DNA from: an uncultured Ruminococcus sp.
GTDB taxonomy: Bacteria > Bacillota > Clostridia > Oscillospirales > CAG-272
Direction of reading: 5' to 3'
NCBI GenBank assembly: GCA_905202255.1
Contig: CAJKRH010000018.1
Span: 1 to 35,411 of the forward strand
Length of the DNA stretch: 35,411 nucleotides
Shown: one piece after another, positions 1 to 6,764 of the stretch
Position numbering within the stretch: the stretch's first letter is position 1
Layout: every line of letters starts with the position of its first letter
Translations under genes and position numbers: made by a program
Notes under the pieces: generated by a model
Databases searched by the model: none
Told to the model about the DNA's origin: nothing
What the model saw: only the letters and a program-made list of their open reading frames with translations

Positions 1-4
1 ATTA

Positions 5-29
5 GAGTTTGATGCCACGCATCAAACTC
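5..29. repeat. Isolated 10-bp stem-loop at the window edge
   Basis: Arms at 5-14 and 20-29 (GAGTTTGATG / CATCAAACTC) are perfectly complementary around a 5-nt loop CCACG. No T-run follows on either strand inside the window, so it is not a clear terminator. It could be the 3' end of a gene lying off the left edge or part of an interspersed repeat. Confidence 0.5.
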
Positions 30-91
30 GCAGACACGGTAAGTGAATGTACGATTACAGACTAATGTTATACCGTGTTCTATTATACCAT

Positions 92-206
92 GAAGCAAAA
101 ATGCTTGCTTGCAAAGGCATTTTTGCGAAGCCGACAATGGCGCGGGTGCGCAAAAAGCGCACGGCGGCGAGAGCCGCAAGACTGCGATAGCAAGGCTTCT
201 GCGCAC
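92..206. repeat. GC-rich multi-hairpin element between 10-bp direct repeats
   Basis: This non-coding stretch is a run of hairpins in AT-rich surroundings. The stems are 95-104 with 117-126 (GCAAAAATGC / GCATTTTTGC), 146-151 with 157-162 (GTGCGC / GCGCAC), and 164-168 with 173-177 (GCGGC / GCCGC, loop GAGA). The identical 10-mer ATTATACCAT flanks it at 82-91 and 207-216, as a target-site duplication would. The same 10-mer read on the minus strand contains an extended -10 (TGGTATAAT), so the flanks may instead be promoter parts. No ORF is visible. Confidence 0.5.
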
Positions 207-235
207 ATTATACCATAAATTTATAAAATATACAA
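207..235 (-). promoter_or_regulatory. Possible leftward promoter
   Basis: On the minus strand, TTGTAT (230-235), a 17-bp spacer and TATAAT (207-212) preceded by TGG form a plausible extended -10 promoter reading off the left edge through the hairpin cluster. The -35 is poor (3 of 6), and no gene is visible downstream in the window. Confidence 0.3.
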
Positions 236-263
236 TATAAATTTTCCCGAATTTCACGAAGTA

Positions 264-397
264 TTGACACATTTGCAAAGCAAAATTCACAATATGTGAA
301 AAAGTGCCAAAAATAATATATGCTATCTATTCAATCATACGAAATTATACAGATTTATCAAAAAGAGATTCCATTTTCGCGTTTTTTATGATATAAT
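264..397 (+). promoter_or_regulatory. Candidate hpf promoter(s)
   Basis: The best candidate is TATAAT at 392-397 with a weak -35 TTCCAT at 369-374 and 17-bp spacing. It would give a leader of about 118 nt. An upstream alternative is TTGACA at 264-269 with CACAAT at 288-293 (18-bp spacing). There is no other gene between here and hpf. Which one is used cannot be decided from sequence. Confidence 0.45.
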
Positions 398-496
398 ATA
401 GACAAGAAACGGGAATACCATTTTTCGTTTCCGAAATAATATGCGGGATGCCGATTTACGCATGGCATTTCTATAAAGTGGCGTGTATATGCGGCT

Positions 497-514
497 CATC
501 CTGCCGAAAGGATG
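497..514 (+). promoter_or_regulatory. Hairpin covering the hpf ribosome binding site
   Basis: CATCCT (497-502) is exactly complementary to AGGATG (509-514), which is the Shine-Dalgarno region 8 nt before the hpf ATG. If the 6-bp stem forms in the mRNA it would hide the ribosome binding site. Upstream in the leader, GAAACG (406-411) can also pair with CGTTTC (426-431). Regulation is an inference. Confidence 0.4.
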
Positions 515-521
515 GTAAACT

Positions 522-1046
522 ATGAAAACCAGTATTTTGCTGAGGCAGGTCACACTCACCGATAATGAAAAAGAAATTATCGAAAAGAAGCTCAGAAAGC
601 TCGACAAGTTTTTTGACGACGAGGTACAGGCATTTGTCACTCTTTCAAGGAAAAGAGAGCATCAGATTCTCGAGCTTACCATTTCATCCCGTGGTATGAT
701 CTATCGCAGCGAAGTGGAGGCTGAATCCTTCCTCCATGCCATCGACCCTGCGGTAAATATTATCGACCGCCAGATACGCAAAAACAAGACGCGCCTTGAA
801 AAGCGCCTGCGCGAAGGTGCGTTTGCTCCGAGCCCCGATTTTACCGAGACTGTGGATGAGGAAAAGGAATTCAGAATTCATAAAAAGAATTTCGCGCTCA
901 AGCCAATGTCGGCGGAGGAGGCTATTCTCCAGATGAATCTGCTCGGCCATGAATTTTTCGTATATGAGGATCAGGAAAGTGCCGATGTAAATGTGGTATA
1001 TCGCAGAAAAGACGGCGAATACGGTCTCATCGAGACAAAGAGATAA
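522..1046 (+). CDS. hpf: Ribosome hibernation promoting factor, long form (HPF/YvyD type)
   Basis: This 174-residue protein binds the decoding region of the 30S subunit and, in its long form, pairs 70S ribosomes into inactive 100S dimers in stationary phase or stress. Residues 1-100 match the RaiA/YfiA alpha-beta domain. Residues about 118-174 form the C-terminal dimerisation domain typical of Firmicutes, with the pattern LKPMSAEEAILQMNLLGHEF and the VVYRRKDG..GLIE ending. The length is normal for long HPF. The ATG at 522 has a GAAAGGATGG ribosome binding site that can be sequestered by a hairpin at 497-514. It is monocistronic and ends at a bidirectional terminator shared with the SPFH gene on the other strand. 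The family call is secure. Confidence 0.96.
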   Translation: MKTSILLRQVTLTDNEKEIIEKKLRKLDKFFDDEVQAFVTLSRKREHQILELTISSRGMIYRSEVEAESFLHAIDPAVNIIDRQIRKNKTRLEKRLREGAFAPSPDFTETVDEEKEFRIHKKNFALKPMSAEEAILQMNLLGHEFFVYEDQESADVNVVYRRKDGEYGLIETKR

Positions 1047-1142
1047 TAAACAAAACATGGAAAGTGAGGTTTCTGCTCTGCGGCTAACGGACTGTCAGTG
1101 GCAAGCCCAAATCTTCTTATTCATATAATCTTCTCCAAAAGA

Positions 1143-1177
1143 AAATCCGCGGTTTTCGCCGCGGATTTGTTTTTCTT
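1143..1177. terminator. Bidirectional terminator between hpf and the SPFH gene
   Basis: AAATCCGCGG (1143-1152) pairs with CCGCGGATTT (1159-1168) around TTTTCG. The plus side is followed by TGTTTTTCTT. On the minus side the exit is TTTTCTTTTGG, so it can serve both convergent genes. Confidence 0.85.
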
Positions 1178-2108
1178 ATTTCATGTCATTTTTCAAAAGC
1201 TCGGAAACCGATGTCGCAAGACCTGCAAGCGATGCAATATCGCTCGGGATGATAATCTTTGTCGCCTTGCCGTCTGCCGCCTTTCCGAAAGCTTCAAGGC
1301 TCTTTATCGCGATGACATTTTCGGTGGGTGCGGCTTCGTTTATTTTCTTGATACCCTCGGCTGTTGCTTCCTGAATCTTCAGTATTGCTTCCGCTTCACC
1401 TTCTGCCGCACAGATTTTGGCTGCTCTGTCTGCTTCCGCGAGAAGAATTTCACGCTGCTTCTGAGCCTCGGCATCGAGAATCATTGCCTGTTTTTTACCT
1501 TCGGCTACGAGGATGGTAGAATTTTTTTCGCCCTCTGCGCGAAGAATCAGCTCTCTGCGTTCACGCTCTGCCTTCATCTGCTTTTCCATCGCATCCTGAA
1601 TTTCTTTCGGAGGCATGATGTTTTTCAGCTCAACGCGGTTGACCTTGATGCCCCAAGGGTCTGTGGCTTCATCAAGAATAGCACGCATTTTCGTATTTAT
1701 CAGATCGCGGCTCGTAAGTGTATTATCCAGCTCCAGTTCACCTATAATATTACGGAGAGTGGTGGCTGTCAGATTTTCTATAGCCGACATGGGGTTTTCC
1801 ACGCCGTATGCAAAGAGCTTACAGTCTGTTATCTGGAAGAAAACGACCGTATCTATCTGCATTTTTACATTATCCTTTGTGATGACCGCCTGCGGAGGGA
1901 AGTCTGCGACCTGCTCCATGAGCGAAACCTTTTTCGATATCCTCTCAACGAAAGGAATGCGGAAATGGAAGCCCGTATGCCATGTTGTATGGTATGTTCC
2001 GAGGCGCTCGATTACAGCGGCACGAGCCTGCGGTACGATAACGATATTCGATATGAGAACGATGATTACTATAGCCAGAAGAATGCCGAGAATAATAATT
2101 GGTAACAT
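1176..2108 (-). CDS. SPFH/band-7 (stomatin, QmcA-like) membrane protein
   Basis: This 310-residue protein has an N-terminal membrane anchor (residues about 2-24), an SPFH domain (about 25-180, including the paraslipin-like stretches PQARAAVIERLGTY and VNRVELKNI.PP.EIQDAM) and a long alanine/glutamate-rich coiled coil (about 185-260) with repeated LxAEGxK units. SPFH proteins assemble into large rings or cages that organise membrane microdomains and often control proteases. It is the second gene of an operon with the NfeD protein (12-bp gap), the classic partner. Start and length are typical of the paraslipin/QmcA group; the exact client is unknown. Confidence 0.93.
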   Translation of the reverse strand: MLPIIILGILLAIVIIVLISNIVIVPQARAAVIERLGTYHTTWHTGFHFRIPFVERISKKVSLMEQVADFPPQAVITKDNVKMQIDTVVFFQITDCKLFAYGVENPMSAIENLTATTLRNIIGELELDNTLTSRDLINTKMRAILDEATDPWGIKVNRVELKNIMPPKEIQDAMEKQMKAERERRELILRAEGEKNSTILVAEGKKQAMILDAEAQKQREILLAEADRAAKICAAEGEAEAILKIQEATAEGIKKINEAAPTENVIAIKSLEAFGKAADGKATKIIIPSDIASLAGLATSVSELLKNDMK

Positions 2109-2120
2109 AATAAACCTCCG

Positions 2121-2594
2121 TTAATTCTTGTCAGATTTGTCTTTTTTGCATATGAGCTTTACGCCCTCTATGCCGATGACGAGCACAACCGTACCCGCTT
2201 CGATATTTTCGCCGTCAGCCGACCTTGCCGTCCATTCCAACCCGCGAACCTTCGCCGCGCCCCTGCCCTCGATATTGTTGATATCCTCGGTTACGACGGC
2301 GCGCTCACCTATCAGCGAATCGGCATTTGTGGCGACGGGCTTTATGCGGAGCGTCTTGCCGAATATCTTTCTCGAAAAGATGAGCAGAATAAACGACAGC
2401 ACCGCAAAAACGGCTATCTGTATGCCGATATTCACGCGGCAGAACGAAAGAATGAGCGATACCGCAGCAGACGGGATGAACCATATCGAAACAAGCGCCA
2501 GCGTCTGCGCTTCGATAACGGTTGCCACGATGATGACAGTGAGCCAGACAAGCGTATCGATATGTTCGCTTGCCCATGTAAGTATTGTATCCAT
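2121..2594 (-). CDS. NfeD-family membrane protein (short form)
   Basis: This 157-residue protein has three hydrophobic segments (about 13-35, 36-52, 55-74) followed by a soluble OB-fold domain (about 88-152), the layout of short NfeD proteins that lack the ClpP-like protease domain. NfeD proteins partner SPFH proteins, and the next gene is one. I chose the ATG at 2594 rather than the in-frame ATG at 2615, because AAAGAGG lies 5 nt upstream of 2594 and the longer form would include that ribosome binding site in the coding region. It is driven by a consensus promoter at 2634-2662. Confidence 0.9.
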   Translation of the reverse strand: MDTILTWASEHIDTLVWLTVIIVATVIEAQTLALVSIWFIPSAAVSLILSFCRVNIGIQIAVFAVLSFILLIFSRKIFGKTLRIKPVATNADSLIGERAVVTEDINNIEGRGAAKVRGLEWTARSADGENIEAGTVVLVIGIEGVKLICKKDKSDKN

Positions 2595-2633
2595 AAAAAC
2601 CTCTTTTCTCCGCATTGGGAAATTTATATTATA

Positions 2634-2662
2634 ATTATAACATAATACTGCAGTTATGTCAA
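2634..2662 (-). promoter_or_regulatory. Consensus sigma-A promoter of the nfeD-SPFH operon
   Basis: On the minus strand, TTGACA (2657-2662), a 17-bp spacer and TATAAT (2634-2639) match both hexamers perfectly. The transcript would start about 30 nt before the nfeD ATG. Confidence 0.87.
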
Positions 2663-2696
2663 TGACCGTATACTATTAAATTTTATCCGCAAACTA

Positions 2697-2725
2697 TTGA
2701 AAAAGAGAGGAAAATATGGTAATAT
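2697..2725 (+). promoter_or_regulatory. Promoter of the M16-lgt operon
   Basis: TTGAAA (2697-2702), a 17-bp spacer ending in TGG, and TAATAT (2720-2725) form an extended -10 promoter, divergent from the nfeD promoter. Another TATAAT at 2734-2739 lacks a -35. Confidence 0.55.
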
Positions 2726-2756
2726 ATATAAAATATAATCCCGAAAGGAAAAAGAA

Positions 2757-4043
2757 ATGTCATTTACACGAAAAGAAATAGCAAAAAATGTCTTTGTTAA
2801 TACCGTGGCAACCGACAAGTTCAAATCCGACTTTATCAGAATAGCCTTTGTTATGCCGCTTTCAAAAGAAAATGCGGCGGCAAATGCGCTTGTTCCTTAT
2901 GTTCTCAAGAGAGGAACGGAGAAATATCCCGATATCGGCGCCATCCGCAAGCAGCTCGAATCGCTCTATGACTCCGGCATATGGGCAAATATCGGCAAGC
3001 GCGGCGATACGCAGATAATAAATATAAACGCGGGTATGCTCGCAAACAGATATTCCATGGACGGAACGGACATTACCGGCGGCATGCTTGAGATGATATC
3101 GCAGATGCTCTTCCACCCTGTGCTTGAAAACGGCGCTTTCAGAAGCGAATATGTGGAGAGCGAAAAGGCAAAGCTTGCCGATTCCGTCCGCGCCGATGCC
3201 AATAACAAAATAGCATATGCAAACCGCCGCGTGCGCGAGGAGATGTACCGCGGCGAAGCCTATGCAGAGAGCGAAAAGGGAAGCGTGGAGACCATTTCGG
3301 CGCTCACACCCGAGCGCGTCTACGCGGCGTACCTTGACTTGCTTGCAAACGCGAGAATAGAGATTTCCGCCGTCGGAAATATGGATTTCGATAAGGTTAC
3401 GGCGGCTTTTGAAGCCATGTTTGCAGGCGTTTGCCGCGGTGCCGGTTATGACCTTAAAACAGAGGTTGTCCGCGAGCCGAAGGGCGAGCCGAAGACTGTC
3501 TATGAGCATCAGAATATCGGTCAGGGCAAGCTCGCACTTGGCTTTCGTGCCGGCTGCTGCCGCGAGGACGATGATTTTCTCGTGATGCAGATGGTATCCG
3601 TCATTTTCGGCGGAAGCACGAGCAGCAAGCTCTTTATGAATGTGCGCGAGCGCCTCAGTCTCTGCTACTATTGCAGTGCGGGCTATGACGCGGTAAAGGG
3701 CGCGATATTCGTAAACAGCGGCATCGAATTTGCAAAGAAAAAGCAGGCGATAAGCGAGATTATCGCTCAGCTTGAGAGCGTCAAGCGCGGCGAGATAAGC
3801 GATACGGAAATCTCCGACGCGAAGAACACTCTCATAAACAGTCTGCGTTCGATAACGGATAAGACAAGTCAGATAGCGGGCTGGTGCTTTGAATGCGCGA
3901 TATGCGGCACATCGGAAACTCCGGAGGAGCGCATGGCAAAGATAAATGCCATCACAAAGGAGCAGATAGTGGCGAGAGCGCAGAGCATAAAGCTTGATAC
4001 GATATATTTCCTTTGCGGAACGGAGGTAGCGGAAGATGAGTGA
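2757..4043 (+). CDS. M16-family peptidase homologue without the zinc motif (YmfF-like)
   Basis: The 428-residue protein has the two-lobed M16 (pitrilysin/insulinase) fold by sequence pattern, including a conserved central region near GFRAGCCREDDDFLVMQMV and a C-terminal lobe with NVRERLSLCYY. The HxxEH zinc motif is absent: the equivalent place (about 46-54) reads VPYVLKRGT. It is therefore predicted to be non-catalytic. In B. subtilis, ymfF (inactive type) and ymfH (active type) are adjacent, and mixed M16 dimers of a dead and a live subunit are known in this family. Here the next gene overlaps by 8 bp and has the motif, supporting a heterodimer. The substrate is unknown. The ribosome binding site is AAAGG. 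Confidence 0.9.
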   Translation: MSFTRKEIAKNVFVNTVATDKFKSDFIRIAFVMPLSKENAAANALVPYVLKRGTEKYPDIGAIRKQLESLYDSGIWANIGKRGDTQIININAGMLANRYSMDGTDITGGMLEMISQMLFHPVLENGAFRSEYVESEKAKLADSVRADANNKIAYANRRVREEMYRGEAYAESEKGSVETISALTPERVYAAYLDLLANARIEISAVGNMDFDKVTAAFEAMFAGVCRGAGYDLKTEVVREPKGEPKTVYEHQNIGQGKLALGFRAGCCREDDDFLVMQMVSVIFGGSTSSKLFMNVRERLSLCYYCSAGYDAVKGAIFVNSGIEFAKKKQAISEIIAQLESVKRGEISDTEISDAKNTLINSLRSITDKTSQIAGWCFECAICGTSETPEERMAKINAITKEQIVARAQSIKLDTIYFLCGTEVAEDE

Positions 4044-5319
4044 GCTTAAACTTACCGAAAACAAGGCTCTGGGCGAAAAATATTATTATACGCACCACAA
4101 GAGCGGACTTGATATCTATATCATACCGAAAAACTTCACTACAAGCTATGCCTTATTCAGCACGAAATACGGCGCGATAGACAACTGCTTCAGGCTTGCG
4201 GGCGATAAGGAATTTACCCGCGTGCCGGACGGCATAGCGCACTTCCTCGAGCACAAGATGTTCGAAAACGAGGACGGAAGCGATACCTTTGCCCGCTTTG
4301 CCAAATACGGCGCGGATGCGAACGCCTTTACAGGCTCTGCGATGACGGCGTATCTTTTCTCCTGCTCCGACCATTTTGAGGAAAATCTCGAAATACTGCT
4401 CGATTATGTCACAAAGCCGTATTACACGCCCGAGACTGTGGCAAAGGAGCAGGGTATCATCGGTCAGGAGATACGCATGGGCGAGGACAATCCTCACCGT
4501 GCGCTCTACTACAACCTGATGGACGCACTCTATAAGGATAATCAGATAAAGCTCAATGTTGCCGGCACGGTGGACTCTATCGCGAAGATAACCGACAAGC
4601 TGCTCTATAAATGCTATGAGGTTTTCTATAATCTCTCGAATATGATGCTTGTCGTAAATACGGCGGAAAACCCCGAGACCGTTTTGCGCGTGGCTGATAA
4701 GATTCTTCCCATTCAGGAGCCGAAGGAAATTATACGCTCGTATAACAGCGAGAAGCCCGAAGTAAACAAGAAGCGCGTGGCAGCCGAATTTGAGGTTGCA
4801 AAGCCGCTCTTCTATATCGGCGTAAAGGATATAAAGATTTCCGCAGATCCGCTCGAGAGAGCAAAGAAGCAGGCGACAGGTGATATACTCACGGAGCTTC
4901 TCTTCGGCGCTTCCTCCGCTTTCGGTATCGAAATGTATGAGAGCGGGCTGGCAAATGGCTTTGCCGCATCGTTCGATCATGACAGAAATTCATCCGTCGT
5001 ATATATTCAGGGCGAGAGCGATGATCCCGAGAAGGTCTATGAAAAGGTGGTTTCCCATACTGAAGATGCAAAGAAAAACGGCTTTGACCGCGCGGATTTT
5101 GAACGCATAAAGAGAGCCGAATATGCTTCATATATCAAAAGCTTCGATTCCACGGAGCTGGCGGAAACCTTCACATATGCCCTGCATGACGGGCTCGACT
5201 GGCTCGCATACGGCGATATCCTCGCGGGTGTGACATATGATGATGTCATGGCTCTGCTCCCCGAGCTTTTCAATGAGAAATATTATGCGATGAGTATAGT
5301 CAAGCCCATCAGCAAGTAA
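4036..5319 (+). CDS. M16-family zinc metallopeptidase (YmfH-like)
   Basis: This 427-residue M16 peptidase carries an intact inverted zinc motif H69-F-L-E72-H73, with the distal glutamates E138 and E145 in KEQGIIGQE. It also has the usual DANAFTG.. substrate-groove region. It overlaps the dead M16 gene by 8 bp, and GGAGG (4022-4026) lies within the end of that gene, so translation is probably coupled. The two products are likely the catalytic and structural halves of one peptidase. lgt follows 24 bp downstream in the same operon, which hints at envelope peptide or lipoprotein turnover but does not prove it. No signal peptide is visible, so it probably acts in the cytoplasm. Confidence 0.93.
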   Translation: MSELKLTENKALGEKYYYTHHKSGLDIYIIPKNFTTSYALFSTKYGAIDNCFRLAGDKEFTRVPDGIAHFLEHKMFENEDGSDTFARFAKYGADANAFTGSAMTAYLFSCSDHFEENLEILLDYVTKPYYTPETVAKEQGIIGQEIRMGEDNPHRALYYNLMDALYKDNQIKLNVAGTVDSIAKITDKLLYKCYEVFYNLSNMMLVVNTAENPETVLRVADKILPIQEPKEIIRSYNSEKPEVNKKRVAAEFEVAKPLFYIGVKDIKISADPLERAKKQATGDILTELLFGASSAFGIEMYESGLANGFAASFDHDRNSSVVYIQGESDDPEKVYEKVVSHTEDAKKNGFDRADFERIKRAEYASYIKSFDSTELAETFTYALHDGLDWLAYGDILAGVTYDDVMALLPELFNEKYYAMSIVKPISK

Positions 5320-5343
5320 AAAAGTGAAAAGGAGAAAAATTAT

Positions 5344-6690
5344 ATGAATCCCTCCGAATATATTTCCATAATATCATTTCCCGGGCTGGGCATAGGCGAA
5401 TTTCCGGTAAACCGTCTTGCTTTCCGTCTCTTCGGACTCGATATAATGTGGTACGGCGTCATAATATGCTTCGGCATCATAGTGGCTTTTTCCTACCTCG
5501 CATGGCGTGCAAATCAGGTCGGAATCAATCTCGATGCCGTGCTTGACTACACGCTCTGGACAGTCCCGATAGCGGTTCTCGGCGCGAGACTTTATTATGT
5601 GCTCTTCTCGCTGAAAGACCACAGCTACAGTTCATTCTGGGATGTGATAAGCCCGCGTGACGGCGGTCTTGCAATCTACGGCGGCGTGATTGTCGGCGCA
5701 CTGATGGTTTTCCTTGTGGCAAAGCACAAGAAGCAGTCCTTCTGCATGATGGGCGATATGGTTATCCCGGGCGTCATGATAGCGCAGGCTATCGGCAGAT
5801 GGGGCAACTTCATGAATGCGGAGGCATACGGCGGCGATACGACCCTGCCATGGCGCATGGGTATACGCAAGCTCGGCATGTCGGAGACGCGATATGTTCA
5901 CCCCACCTTCTTCTATGAATCTCTCTGGAATGTGATAGGCTTCACGCTTATCAATATATTCTATAAGAAGCGCAAATTCCATGGGCAGATAATCCTCGAA
6001 TATGCCTGCTGGTACGGACTCGGCAGAATGTTTATCGAAGGCTTGCGCACAGACTCGCTCTATATCGGAAGCCTGCGTGTTTCCCAGATAGTGGCGGGTG
6101 TAGGTTTCGTTCTTTCTGCCGCGCTTATCGCTTTCCTGCTGATAAGGCATAAGAAAATGGCGGCAAGCGGTGTTATCGGTAAGGATGAGATAGTGGATAT
6201 CACGGTACTGCTCGGTATCAAGCCGCCGAAGTCCAGTCTTGCCATGACAGGCGAGGTGCAGTTTGACACGAGCGAGTTTGAACGCACCGACAGCCTTGAG
6301 CAGTCGGAAGCAAAGAAGCGCGCTATGGCAAGAAGCCCCTTTGAGCAGACCGCGGAATTTTCCAATGATATAGCAAAGCCCGAATTTGAGGTAAACTATG
6401 AAAACGAGCAGTTCGGTACACCCGATGAATACAAGGACAAGACGGTAATTCATACTTCTTCACGCGATAAGGTAATAGCGAAAGCGGAGGAAGCGATGGA
6501 CGAGCAGATAGCCGAGGAAGAGAAGGAAGAGGCGGAAGCCGATGCCAAAGCGGAAGCACAAGCCGACGAAAAAGAAGAGGAATCGGCAGAGATAGAAGCG
6601 GAGGAGGAAGCTGAAACTGAAGCAGAAGCAGAAGCAGAAGCAAACGAAACTTCCGAGCCTGCCGAAAAGCAAGGCGAAAACAACGAATAA
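5344..6690 (+). CDS. lgt: Prolipoprotein diacylglyceryl transferase with acidic C-terminal extension
   Basis: Lgt transfers diacylglycerol from phosphatidylglycerol to the lipobox cysteine of prelipoproteins, at the cytoplasmic membrane. The enzyme core (residues 1-270) has about seven membrane segments, the Lgt signature GRWGNFMNAE at 151-160, and the second conserved block GLGRMFIEGLRTDSLY near 226-240 with the functionally important arginines. The family is usually 260-300 residues. This protein has 448, because residues 271-448 form a cytoplasmic tail that becomes highly acidic and alanine-rich (about 382-434, repeated EAE/EAD units), likely disordered. The tail is in frame with no sign of a frameshift. 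Third gene of the M16 operon; ribosome binding site AAAAGGAG. Confidence 0.96.
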   Translation: MNPSEYISIISFPGLGIGEFPVNRLAFRLFGLDIMWYGVIICFGIIVAFSYLAWRANQVGINLDAVLDYTLWTVPIAVLGARLYYVLFSLKDHSYSSFWDVISPRDGGLAIYGGVIVGALMVFLVAKHKKQSFCMMGDMVIPGVMIAQAIGRWGNFMNAEAYGGDTTLPWRMGIRKLGMSETRYVHPTFFYESLWNVIGFTLINIFYKKRKFHGQIILEYACWYGLGRMFIEGLRTDSLYIGSLRVSQIVAGVGFVLSAALIAFLLIRHKKMAASGVIGKDEIVDITVLLGIKPPKSSLAMTGEVQFDTSEFERTDSLEQSEAKKRAMARSPFEQTAEFSNDIAKPEFEVNYENEQFGTPDEYKDKTVIHTSSRDKVIAKAEEAMDEQIAEEEKEEAEADAKAEAQADEKEEESAEIEAEEEAETEAEAEAEANETSEPAEKQGENNE

Positions 6691-6710
6691 TAAAGACAGA
6701 CTGCTATAGC

Positions 6711-6748
6711 AAAATACCGGTTGCAGCGAACGCTGCAACCGGTATTTT
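6711..6748. terminator. Bidirectional terminator between lgt and the YfhO gene
   Basis: An almost perfect palindrome: AAAATACCGGTTGCAGC at the left and its complement at 6732-6748, around a short GAAC-type apex. A-run and T-run ends on both sides suit the two convergent genes. Confidence 0.85.
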
Positions 6749-6764
6749 CTGGTTTTTACTTTAT

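Noticed and set aside
1098..2105. 335-residue plus-strand ORF opposite the SPFH gene
   Set aside because: Low-complexity, cysteine- and phenylalanine-rich translation antisense to a clear SPFH gene, and it crosses the hpf terminator.
2862..4064. 400-residue minus-strand ORF opposite the first M16 gene
   Set aside because: Antisense shadow; the plus frame has the M16 pattern, promoter and ribosome binding site.
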